Below are positions 18,487 through 27,462 of a stretch of 64,000 bases of DNA, piece after piece. The stretch lies in the NCBI GenBank assembly GCA_963729215.1, contig CAVSND010000013.1:1-64000 (forward strand), given 5' to 3'. This DNA comes from CAVQJU01 sp963729215. GTDB lineage: Bacteria > Acidobacteriota > Vicinamibacteria > Vicinamibacterales > CAVVIG01. How positions within the stretch are numbered: the first letter of the stretch is position 1; each line of letters starts with the position of its first letter. The notes under the pieces are model-generated. The model did not search any database. It was given only the letters and a program-made list of their open reading frames with translations, and was not told the DNA's origin. A program made the translations under genes and the position numbers.

Positions 18487-21457
18487 ATGAAATCTCACCG
18501 GATTGTTCTCGCGTTCCTTGCCGTGCTGTTGAGCGGCGCACTGCCCCTGCGTGCGGCTGATGGCCAGCCCAATGGCTACGCGCTCACGGCGTGGACGAAG
18601 GAGCGGGGGCTGCCGCCAGGCGACGTGCTCGTCATGACGCAGGACCTTGACGGCTACCTCTGGGTGGGCACCACCACCGGCCTCGCGCGTTTCGACGGAT
18701 TGCAGTTCTCGCTGTGGGGCGCGCACGGTGAGCCGGCGCTGCCCGTTCGCAGCGTGCCCTCCCTGACGGGCGCGCATGACGGCAGCCTCTGGATTGGATT
18801 CGGCAGCCCGGGCGGCGTGAGCCGGTACCGCAACGGTCAACTCGTCCACTACTCCGAGACCGACGGCTTGCCGCACGGCGGGATTAACGCGCTCATCGAG
18901 GATCGCCACGGCACGATCTGGGCGGGCGGCGCGGGCGGGCTGTCCCGATTCGTCGACGATCGCTGGGAGCCGATGGGTGGCGTGGCCGGTCTGCCGGCGA
19001 CCGAAGTATCGAGCATCTACGAAGATCAACACGGCGCGTTGTGGGTCGGCGGTGGCGGCGGTGTGTATCGCCGCACGTCCACGACGTTCGAACTCGTGGA
19101 TGCGAACGCGACGTACGCCAGGAGCCTCGCCGAAGACGAAGCCGGCGCCATCTGGGTGACCGATCTGCACCGGATCGTACGCAAGGTGCACGGAACCAGC
19201 GCGCCCCCGCTTCCGGCGGACGTTCGTCTGCCCGCCGCCGGATGGCGGCTGCTTCACGACCGCAAGGGCTCGCTCTGGGTGGCGGCCTGGGCCAGCGGGC
19301 TGCTCCGCATCCGGAAGCCCGCCGCCGGCGCGGCGCCCGCGATCGAGCGCTTCGCGTATGAAAGCAAGATCGGGGGCTCGCCGCGTTCGCTGTTCGAGGA
19401 TACGGACGGCAACATCTGGATCGGCATGCGCGGCGGCGGATTGTTGCGTGTGTCCGAGAGCGTGCTCCAGAACGACATCCCGCTCGAGGGCCTGACGACG
19501 GACGGTGTGCGCGGGCTGTCGGCGGGCGCCGACGGATCCGTGTGGGTGGCGACCGAACACAGCCTGCACCGTTTTTCCGGCGCGACGCGACGGGTGTACA
19601 GCCTTCCGCAAACGCTCGCGCTGCACACCGACACATCCGGCACCCTGTGGGCGGCGACGACGCAGGGAGTGACGCGCGTCATCGGCGATCGTCTGCAGCC
19701 GCTGGCGCTGCCGCAGGGTGTGGCGTGGGATCGGATCGCGTCGATCACGACCGACTCCGGCGGCGCACTCTGGCTCTGCCAGGTGGATCAGGGACTGCTC
19801 CGCTGGTCAGGCGGACGGTTGAGCCGCTTCGAGAAGGCACCCGAGGTGGCCGGAAAGCCGTGCAGCGTCACGTTCACCGACCGCCGCGATCGCGTCTGGG
19901 TCGGCTTCAACGGTGGAGGAGTGGCGGTCTACGAGGGCGGCCAGTTCCGCCTCTACGACGAAAAAAGCGGCGTCGTCTCCGGACGCGTGTCGGCAATCTA
20001 CGAGGATCGCAAGGGCTCGCTATGGGTGAGCGCGGTCGGAGGCGTCAGCCGCCTCCAGAACGGGCGCTTCACCAGCTTGACGCCGAAGAACGGCCCGTTC
20101 ACCGGCATCGTGCCGTCGCTCGTCGAAGACAACGACGGTTACCTCTGGATTGGCGTGAACGCAGGTTCAGGGTTGATTCGCCTCAACCCCTCCGAGCTCG
20201 ACAAGGTGGTCGTGAGTCCTTTGCACGAGGTCGAGTACCGGATGTACGACGTCTCGGACGGTCTGCCCGGCGATCTCCAGTGGCTCAGCCACCCGGCCGC
20301 GGTTCGCGCCGGCGACGGCAGGCTGTGGCTGGCCACGCGAGCCGGCGCGTCGGCGATCGATCCCCAGCAGCTGCCGAGGAACGTGCGGCCGGCGCCGCCG
20401 CGCATCGACCGCGTCGTCGTGGACGGGCGCGATCTGCCGTCGGTCGGCAACGTCGAGCTGCCGTCGCGCACCTCCACGCTGCAGGTGGACTACGGCACGC
20501 TGAGCCTGTCGTCCGCATCGAAGTTGCGATATCGGTACATGCTCGAAGGCGTCAGTCCGGAGTGGGTGGACGCCGGTGTCCGACGGCAGGTGCTGTTCAC
20601 GAATGTTCCGGCGGGCCGTCACCGGCTCCGTCTCAGCGTGACCAACGACGGGCTGTGGACCGAGGCCCGTATCTGGGATTTCTCGATCGCGCCCCCGTTT
20701 TACAGGACCAGCCGCTTTTACGCGATCTGCACGATCAGCCTGATGTTCGCACTCGCCGCCACGTGGTGGCTCCGCCTGCGCGCCGTGCAGCATCAATTCG
20801 CCCTCGTCATCGCCGAGCGCGCACGCGTGAGCCGTGAGATTCACGACACGCTGTTGCAGAGCCTTGGCGCGATCGGCCTCGAGCTCGAGATCATCGCCAG
20901 CCAGCTCGATCCATCGCTCCGCGAACCGCGCGACTCGCTGCGCCGTCTCCGCCAGGACGTGCGGCGCTCGGTGCGCGAAGCGCGCGAGTCGATCATGGAG
21001 CTTCGCTCGACCCGGCTCGATCGCCGGGATCTGGCCGAGGCGCTTCGCGAGATGGCCGCGAAGGCCCGGTCCGCCGAAGGCGCGGAGCTCGCGGTCGCCG
21101 TCGAAGTGCATGGCCAGCCGCGCCGCTGCTCGGCCGAAACGGAAGAGGAGTTGCTGCGCATCGGCCAGGAAGCGGTCAGCAACGCGGTGCGCCACGGGCG
21201 GCCCACGCAGAATTGAGGTCGCGCTCGACTACGGCGAGGATGCGCTGTCTCTTCGCGTGTCAGACGATGGCACAGGCTTCGTGCCGGCGGGCCATCCGGC
21301 CGGCACCGGGGCGCATCTCGGCCTGATGAACATGAAGGAGCGGGCGGAGAAGATCGGCGGCCACGTCCGGATCTCGAGCCAGCCCGGCCACGGCACGGCG
21401 GTCGTCGCCGTGGCGCCGCTGTCAGCGCCTCCCGCGGCAGAGCGGTTGCCGGCGTGA
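18487..21457 (+). CDS. periplasmic two-component propeller (Reg_prop/Y_Y_Y) sensor histidine kinase (one frameshift)
   Basis: About 989 aa. Signal peptide, then a double seven-bladed propeller of Reg_prop repeats (GYLWVGTTTGLARFDG-like, residues about 40-640), a Y_Y_Y domain (YRYMLEGVSPEW), one TM helix near 743-763, HisKA_3 with phospho-acceptor His in SREIHDTLLQ (about 784), and HATPase_c with EAVSNAVRHG, DDGTGF and LGLMNMKERA. It senses a periplasmic ligand, typically an oligosaccharide in related systems. One extra base near 21210 (ACGCAGAATTG) splits the ATPase domain; removing it restores RIEVALDY. ATG 18487 begins the signal peptide; 18469 is an alternative. The response regulator overlaps its stop. 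Confidence 0.88.
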
Positions 21458-22083
21458 CGGGGCCGGCGATTCGCGTACTCTGCGTCGACGATCATCGTCT
21501 GATGCGTGAAGGCATCGTCCGCGTCGTCGGCCTGCAGCCGGATATGACCGTCGTCGCGCAGGCCAGTGACGGCGAAGAGGCGGTCGAGCAGTTTCTGCAG
21601 CATCGGCCCGACATCGTGTTGATGGACTTGCAGCTGCCGCGCGTGAACGGCCTGCATGCCATCCGCGCGATCCGGCATGCCCAGCCGGACGCCCGCATCA
21701 TCGTGCTGACGATGTACGCGGGCGACGAGGATATCTACCGTGCGCTCCAGGCGGGCGCCGCCGGCTACCTGTTGAAGGATACGGTGCCGGAGGATCTGGT
21801 TCGCGTCATCCGCGAGGTGCACGCGGGGCAGCTGGCGATCCCGCCCGACGTGGCGGCCACGCTCGCGTCGCGGGCGAAGCAACCCGCGCTGACCCTGCGC
21901 GAACTGCAGGTGCTCGAGTTGCTCGCGACCGGCAAGCGCAACAAGGAAATCGCCGCGGATCTCGGGATCAGCAGCGATACCGCCCGCGCCCACATCAAGA
22001 GTATTTTCGTGAAGTTCAACGTGCACGACCGGACGGCCGCGCTCGCCGAGGCGCTCCGGCGCGGGATCATCCACATCGGTTAG
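21454..22083 (+). CDS. NarL/LuxR-type response regulator
   Basis: 209 aa. Receiver domain with CVDDH acidic pocket, phosphoacceptor Asp in DIVLMDLQLPRVNG, and conserved Lys in GYLLKDT; C-terminal LuxR HTH with LTLRELQVLELLATGKRNKEIA and TARAHIKSIF. GTG start overlaps the kinase stop, so it is the cognate regulator. NarL-like proteins commonly bind inverted heptamers such as TACYYMT; the TACCC..GGGGGA sites in this window have that form and are candidates for its targets (inference). Confidence 0.93.
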   Translation: MTGPAIRVLCVDDHRLMREGIVRVVGLQPDMTVVAQASDGEEAVEQFLQHRPDIVLMDLQLPRVNGLHAIRAIRHAQPDARIIVLTMYAGDEDIYRALQAGAAGYLLKDTVPEDLVRVIREVHAGQLAIPPDVAATLASRAKQPALTLRELQVLELLATGKRNKEIAADLGISSDTARAHIKSIFVKFNVHDRTAALAEALRRGIIHIG

Positions 22084-22191
22084 AGAACGCGGAGACGACC
22101 ATCAACGCAGAGATCGCAGAGATCGCGGAGCCAAAATATTCTCTGCGATCTCCGCGATCTCTGCGTTAACCTCCGTCTCGGCGTTCTCGCC
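22084..22191. repeat. CGCAGAGATCGCGGAG large inverted repeat
   Basis: Left arm AACGCAGAGATCGCAGAG.., right arm ..TCCGCGATCTCTGCGTT, with a short AAAATATT centre; flanked by a second inverted pair GAGAACGCGGAGACG / CGTCTC-GGCGTTCTC. Begins at the response-regulator stop. A close relative lies at 43622-43744. May terminate transcription. Confidence 0.85.
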
Positions 22192-22203
22192 TCAGGTAAG
22201 CCG

Positions 22204-22650
22204 ATGAACATCCGCAGGATCGTGGAGAGCGATCGATCGGACTGGGTTCGTCTGCGTGACGCGCTGTGGCCGGGCTCCCTCTCGGATCACGACGTTGAGA
22301 CGCGCAAGTACTTCGAGAGCGGCCTCGATTTTCCGGTCGTGTTCGTGGCGGACGTGGACGGCCGCCTCGTCGGCTTTCTGGAATTGGACTATCGCAAGTA
22401 CGCGCCCGGCTGCGCGTCGTCGCCCGTGCCGTTTATCGAGGGCTGGTACGTCGAGCCCGCCATGCGCGGCCGCAAAATCGGGCGGGCCCTCGTCGAGGCC
22501 GCCGAAGCGCACGCGCGGGCTTCCGGACACGTCGAAATCGCCAGCGACGCCGAGTTGGAAAACGCCGGCGGGATCAACGCCCATCTGGCCGTTGGTTACG
22601 AGGAAGTCGAACGCGTCGTGTGTTTTCGCCGCTCGCTCGTGAGCCGCTGA
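22204..22650 (+). CDS. GNAT acetyltransferase resembling aminoglycoside 6'-N-acetyltransferases
   Basis: 148 aa GNAT. The acetyl-CoA loop is RGRKIGRALVEAAE, preceded by EGWYVEPAMR and followed by ASDAELEN and VGYEEVERVVCFR. This combination, including IVC/VVCF near the end, is characteristic of the AAC(6')-I chromosomal group. It would acetylate aminoglycosides or a related natural amine; intrinsic resistance is possible but untested. Preceded by a strong inverted repeat, so probably transcribed on its own. Confidence 0.85.
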   Translation: MNIRRIVESDRSDWVRLRDALWPGSLSDHDVETRKYFESGLDFPVVFVADVDGRLVGFLELDYRKYAPGCASSPVPFIEGWYVEPAMRGRKIGRALVEAAEAHARASGHVEIASDAELENAGGINAHLAVGYEEVERVVCFRRSLVSR

Positions 22651-22731
22651 ACGCATGATGACCTGCCGATTAGCCTTCCCGGCTCTCGAGCCGATAGACA
22701 TCAGAGTGGTCCGGAATTGAGGAGCACCGTG

Positions 22732-23322
22732 ATGTTTGACACAATCCTCGAGAGTCCGCTGGCACCGTGCCTGATCTGGGCAATCCTGTATATCTCTGAC
22801 TACTACTCGACCATCGCCTGCGCGCGGTTGTATCACGCGCAGGACAAAATCGCTTACGAAGGAAGCTTCGAAATCACGCCCATCTTCCAGGCAGACGTGA
22901 ATGCTCTGCGTCGCGTCAGCCCGCGGTTCCTGGGAATCCTTCTGGTCTCGACGGTCTATCTCTATTGGGTTCGCAGTCTGACCTCGCCCGCCGACGTGAC
23001 GTTTGGCTTCTACGTGACGTGCCTCGGGGCGTTGTTTCTCGTCGAGCTCACGGTCCACGCACGTCACCTGCGAAACTGGTTTCAGTTGAGCCGTGTCGTC
23101 CCGTTTCTTCGCGGACGTCTCGAATATCCGCGCGGCGCCATGCTGCGTGCGTCGTCACTCGAGCTGCTGATGTTCGCCCTTCTATACGCCATCCTCTACG
23201 GGGTAACGGGGCATCCATTCGTCCTGGGCGGCGTGTTGGGCAACGCACTTCTGTCGGTCAACCACTACCGGCTCGCGACGCGACACGAAGCCGCTCGTCA
23301 GCGGGTGCTGGCTGGCGGCTAG
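22732..23322 (+). CDS. multi-pass membrane protein of unknown function
   Basis: 196 aa with about five hydrophobic segments (residues 10-25, 68-85, 90-110, 145-163, 166-180). Recurrent features are SDYYSTI near the N-terminus, ARHLRNWF in the central loop and NALLSVNHYRLA near the end. I do not recognise the family. GAGGAG a few bases upstream of ATG 22732 supports the start; an upstream GTG and TTG are possible. Stand-alone gene between the acetyltransferase and the second DUF1592 cassette. Confidence 0.75.
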   Translation: MFDTILESPLAPCLIWAILYISDYYSTIACARLYHAQDKIAYEGSFEITPIFQADVNALRRVSPRFLGILLVSTVYLYWVRSLTSPADVTFGFYVTCLGALFLVELTVHARHLRNWFQLSRVVPFLRGRLEYPRGAMLRASSLELLMFALLYAILYGVTGHPFVLGGVLGNALLSVNHYRLATRHEAARQRVLAGG

Positions 23323-23346
23323 CAGGCTGCTGAAGAACGCAGCCTG

Positions 23347-23405
23347 AACGGAAAACGGAAAACGGGGAACGGGGAACGGAGAATTCCGGCCGGCCGCTAC
23401 GGCAT
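23347..23405. repeat. AACGGAA tandem array plus half of a hairpin repeat
   Basis: Units GGAAAACGGAAAACGGGGAACGG (variants of the AACGTA family) run to about 23382, followed by CCGGCCGGCCGCTACGG, the right end of a GTAG..CTAC element with its left part missing. Confidence 0.6.
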
Positions 23406-23494
23406 TGCCGGCACGGCCCGACGGCGGCTGCCACCGCCGACTGACAAATAGCTACTATTCAAGGACTTATGGCCGGAATTCCTCGGCCGTCACC

Positions 23495-23509
23495 TACCCG
23501 ATCGGGGGA
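23495..23509 (+). promoter_or_regulatory. candidate operator, TACCCGATCGGGGGA
   Basis: The best palindrome of the set (TACCCGA facing TCGGGGGA), 64 bp before the start of DUF1592 copy 2 and directly upstream of TTTCGC (23511) and TACAGT (23534), a possible -35/-10 pair with 17-bp spacing. Confidence 0.55.
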
Positions 23510-23558
23510 TTTTCGCCCGATCGAACGTCCGGCTACAGTAACCTCGCACGTGTTGACC

Positions 23559-25985
23559 ATGCGGTTCCGTCTGGTCGCGGTTGTCGCCTGCTGTCTCGCT
23601 GCCGTCGCCGCGGCTCGCATCGTCGTGACCGCCACTGGTGGTCAGCGCAGCGACCCCGATCCGCTCTGCCGCTGCAGAGCCGTACCGCGCGACGCTCGAC
23701 CAGGTACTGTGTGGGCTGTCACAACGCGCGGACAAAGTCCGGCGGGCTCGCGCTGGACGGTCTCGACCTCGCGAACGTTCCCCGTGACGCGGCGACGTGG
23801 GAAAAAGTCGTGCGCAAGCTGAACACGCGGACCATGCCGCCCGCCGGCGTTCGCCGGCCCGACGACGCGAGCTATCACGCGCTGGCGACGTGGCTGGAAA
23901 GCCGGATCGACCGCGCCGCGCTCGCTGCGCCTAATCCCGGCCGGCCGTTGCTGCACCGCCTCAACCGCGCAGAGTACGCCAACGCGATTCGCGATCTGCT
24001 GGATCTCGACGTGGACGTCACCGTGTTGCTGCCGCCGGACGATTCGGCCTACGGCTTCGACAACGTCTCCGATGTGCTCGGAGTCTCTCCGTCGCTGCAG
24101 GAGCGGTACCTGTCAGCGGCCGAAAAGATCAGCGAGGCGGCGCTCGGCGATCCCTCGGCCGGGAGGGTCACAGAAACGTACCGCGTGCGTCAGGATCTCT
24201 CCCAGGATCAGCACATCGAAGGCCTCCCGCTCGGCACGCTGGGCGGAACCCTCGTGCGCCATACGTTCCCGATGGACGGCGAGTACGACCTGCAGGTGCG
24301 GTTCTTCCGAACGAACTTCGGAAACCTGCGCGGCCTGGAGCACCCGCACGCGGTGGAGGTGACGCTCGACGGAGCCCGCGTCAGGTTCGGGACGATCGGC
24401 GGCGACGAGGACCTGAGGGCCGCGTTCGACAAGCCCACCGAGACGGCTGACGCCATCGACGCGCGGTTCGCGGTCCGTGTGCCGGTGACAGCCGGACCCC
24501 ACACGGTCGGCGTCAGCTTCGTGGAGAATCTCGGCCTCGTCGATACGGCGCGGCTGCAGCCGTTCCTGCGAAGTTCGGCCGACACGCTCGACTGGACGGG
24601 CCGCCCGCATCTCGATCGCGTCTCGATCACAGGTCCGTTCAACGCCACGGGCCCGGGAGATACGCCCGCCCGACGGAAGATATTCGTGTGCCGGCCGGCG
24701 ACGCCTGCCGGCGAAAGCGCGTGCGCCAGGCAGATCATCGCGACGCTGACGCGGCACGCCTATCGGAAGCCCCCGCAGGACGCGGAGCTTCAGCCGATCC
24801 TGGAATTCTACAAGTCGTCACGCCGCGACGGTTCGTTCGAGCGCGGCATTCAGAGCGCGCTGCAGCTGATCCTCGCGAGCCCGAAGTTTGTCTTTCGCGT
24901 CGAGCAGGATCCGCCGGATGCGCCGCCGGGCAGCATCTACCGCATCAGCGACGTCGAGCTGGCGTCGCGGCTGTCGTTCTTTCTCTGGAGCAGCATCCCG
25001 GACGAAGAGCTGCTGACGGCGGCGAGCCAGGGCACGCTTCGCGACCCCGCCGGGCTCGAGCGCCAGGTCCAGCGCATGCTGGCCGATCCGAAATCGTCGG
25101 CACTCGTCACCAACTTCGCCGGGCAATGGCTGCAGATTCGCAACCTGAAGACGTTCCTGCCGAACTCGGACGACTTCCCGGATTTCGACGACAACCTGCG
25201 TCAGGCGTTCGCCCGCGAAACCGAACTGTTTTTCGAAAGCGTGATTCGCGAGGATCGCAACGTCCTCGATCTGCTGACCGCCGACTACACTTTCGTCAAC
25301 GAACGGCTCGCGCGCCATTACGGCATCCCGGGCGTCTACGGCAGCCAGTTCCGCCGCATCGTGCTGACGGACGAAGCGCGCAGGGGCCTTCTTGGCAAAG
25401 GCAGCCTGCTCGCCGTCACATCCCATGCGACCCGTACGTCGCCCGTTCTCCGTGGGAAGTGGGTGCTCGAGAATATTCTCGGCACGCCGCCGGCGCCGCC
25501 TCCGCCCGACGTCCCCACGCTCAAGGAACCCGAACCTGGCGAGGCCGCCCGGACGATGCGTCAGCAGATGGTGGAGCACCGCGCGAACCCCACGTGCGCG
25601 AGCTGTCACAAGGTGATGGATCCCATCGGGTTCGCCCTGGAAAACTTCGACGCCGTCGGGGCGTGGCGCGCGCGAGACGCCGGCACGGTCATCGACGCGT
25701 CGGGCGAACTGGGAGACGGGACGAAGATCGACGGCGTGGTCGCGCTGCGGCGGGCGCTCGTCAGCCATCCAGACGTCTTCGTCGGCACGCTGACGGAAAA
25801 GCTGCTGACGTACGCGCTCGGCCGGGGTCTCGACTACCCGGACATGCCGGCGGTCCGGGCAATCGTCGCCTCGGCGTCGCGCGATCGGTACCGCTTCTCG
25901 GCGATCATTCTCGGCATCATCAACAGCGCGCCGTTCCAGATGCGGGTGAGGGCGCGCGGAATCGACCGTGGCCGGTACACCGTAG
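23559..25985 (+). CDS. DUF1592-family secreted c-type haem protein, copy 2 (frameshifted)
   Basis: Reconstructs to about 807 aa with the same order as copy 1: signal peptide (LVAVVACCLAAVAAA), CVGCH near residue 45, DUF1587, DUF1595, DUF1592, DUF1588 with CASCH, DUF1585. The two copies are closely similar (for example the LLPPDDSAYGFDN block). One extra base lies between 23640 and 23690 and one extra G at about 23696 immediately before the haem motif, exactly the site that is also broken in copy 1. After DUF1585 the frame has no stop and reads on to 27127; removing one G of GGTAC near 25974 would end the protein at TAG 25983-25985, which is the first TAG of the adjoining repeat element. Confidence 0.82.
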
Positions 25986-26033
25986 CGGCCGGCTTTAGCC
26001 GGCCGCAGGCGTTCGCCTTAAGGCGGACGCTAC
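25982..26033. repeat. two-hairpin GTAG..CTAC repeat element
   Basis: GTAGCGGCCGGC-TTTAG-CCGGCC and GTTCGCC-TTAA-GGCGGACGCTAC, lying between the DUF1592 and DUF1552 genes of cassette 2 (cassette 1 has only 8 bp here). Its first GTAG may provide the DUF1592 stop. Confidence 0.8.
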
Positions 26034-26045
26034 GAAAGAGTGTCT

Positions 26046-27377
26046 ATGTTCATTACCAGGACAGCCTTGGCACGGCGGACGTTTCTGCGGGGAATGGGCG
26101 CCGCGGTCGGGTTGCCGGTCCTCGAGGCGATGGTGCCCGCGATGACGGCGCTGGCACAGACGCCGGCGAACCCGAAGACGCGGTTTGGCGCAGTATTCGT
26201 CCCGAACGGCGCCATCGTGGAACAGTGGAGCCCGTCCACTACCGGCGCGAATTTCGAATTCGCCCCGATCCTGAAACCGCTCGAGCGCTTCCGCGACTCG
26301 CTGGTCGTTGTCAGCAACCTGACCCGCGCGCACCCGGGCGTCGTCGAGGGCGACCACGCGATCAGCGCGGCGGGCTGGCTGAGCGGCGTGCTGGCGAAGC
26401 GTACGCAGGCCGAGGACGTGCAGGGCGGTACGACGATCGATCAAATCGTCGCGGGACGTATCGGACAGGACACGCCGTTTCCGTCGCTCGAGCTGGCGAC
26501 CGCGGATTTCACCGGCTACGTGGGCGCCTGCACCAGCGGTTACAGCTGCGTGTACACGAATACCATTGCCTGGAGCTCGCCAACCACGCCGCTGCCGATG
26601 GAGATCAACCCGCGCGTGGTATTCGAGCGGTTGTTCGGCCGGCCGGGCACGCCCGAGCAGCGCGCCGCGCGTACTCAGCGCAACCTGAGCATTCTCGATC
26701 TCGTGAGGCAGCAGGCGGCCGATCTGCAGCGTGGCCTGGGCGCCCGCGATCGCGTCCGGCTTGGCGAATATCTCGACAACATCCGCGAGATCGAGCGCCG
26801 CATCGAGCGCGCGGAGGGGCATGCCAGCGCCGACGTCGCCTCGTTCGAGCTGCCCGCCGGCGTGCCGGAGTCGTTCGAAGAGCACCTCGCGCTGATGTAC
26901 GACCTGCTGGCCGTCGCGTATCAGGCGGAGCTCACGCGCGTGTTCACGTTCATGAGCGACCGCGAGCTAAGCCAGCGGACGTATCCGCAGATCGGCGTCA
27001 GCGAGCAGCACCACACCGTATCGCACCACGGGAACGATCCCGAGAACATCGCGAAGGTGATCAAGATCAACACGTATCACGCGACGCTGTTCTCGAAGTT
27101 CCTCGACAAGCTGCGCTCGACGCCTGACGGCGACGGCTCGCTGCTCGATCACTCGCTGATCTTCTACGGCGGCGGCATGGGCAATCCCAATCAACACGCC
27201 AGCGATCCGCTGCCGCTCCTCGCCGTGGGCGGCGGCGTTGGGAAAGGCAACCGGCATATCAGGCTCGCGCCGAGAACGCCGATCGGCAACCTGTGGGTGT
27301 CCGTGGCGAACCACTACGGCAGCCCGATCGACTCGCTCGGCGAAAGCAACGGGCGGGTGGAGCTGTTCACAACGTAA
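26046..27377 (+). CDS. DUF1552 exported protein, copy 2
   Basis: 443 aa, intact, with twin-arginine-like ARRTFLRGMGAA and the DUF1552 blocks VFVPNGAIVEQW, YVGACTSGYSC, NPRVVFERLFG, IREIERRIE, SHHGND and YGGGMGNP. Aligns throughout with the protein at 3413. ATG 26046 is preferred to the GTG at 26040, since copy 1 starts at the equivalent place. It lies 12 bp after the repeat element that separates it from DUF1592 copy 2. Confidence 0.92.
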   Translation: MFITRTALARRTFLRGMGAAVGLPVLEAMVPAMTALAQTPANPKTRFGAVFVPNGAIVEQWSPSTTGANFEFAPILKPLERFRDSLVVVSNLTRAHPGVVEGDHAISAAGWLSGVLAKRTQAEDVQGGTTIDQIVAGRIGQDTPFPSLELATADFTGYVGACTSGYSCVYTNTIAWSSPTTPLPMEINPRVVFERLFGRPGTPEQRAARTQRNLSILDLVRQQAADLQRGLGARDRVRLGEYLDNIREIERRIERAEGHASADVASFELPAGVPESFEEHLALMYDLLAVAYQAELTRVFTFMSDRELSQRTYPQIGVSEQHHTVSHHGNDPENIAKVIKINTYHATLFSKFLDKLRSTPDGDGSLLDHSLIFYGGGMGNPNQHASDPLPLLAVGGGVGKGNRHIRLAPRTPIGNLWVSVANHYGSPIDSLGESNGRVELFTT

Positions 27378-27462
27378 ACGTAAAACGTAAAACGTAAAAC
27401 GTAGAACGCAGTGAACCCTTGAACCCCTTGAACCTCTCGAACCGTTCGAACCTCTCGAACCC
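27371..27462 (+). repeat. AACGTA array followed by GAACC array
   Basis: Units AACGTAA repeated about five times (27371-27411), then GAACCCTTGAACC and TCGAACCTC units (27413-27462). Occupies the same DUF1552/ankyrin junction as 4754-4869 and supplies the apparent N-terminus of the ankyrin frame (repeated NLSN). Confidence 0.8.

Noticed and set aside
25985..27127. Extension of the DUF1592 copy 2 frame through the DUF1552 gene, suggesting a fusion protein
   Set aside because: The extension overlaps DUF1552 in another frame and has no recognisable domain; loss of a stop by one base near 25974 explains it.
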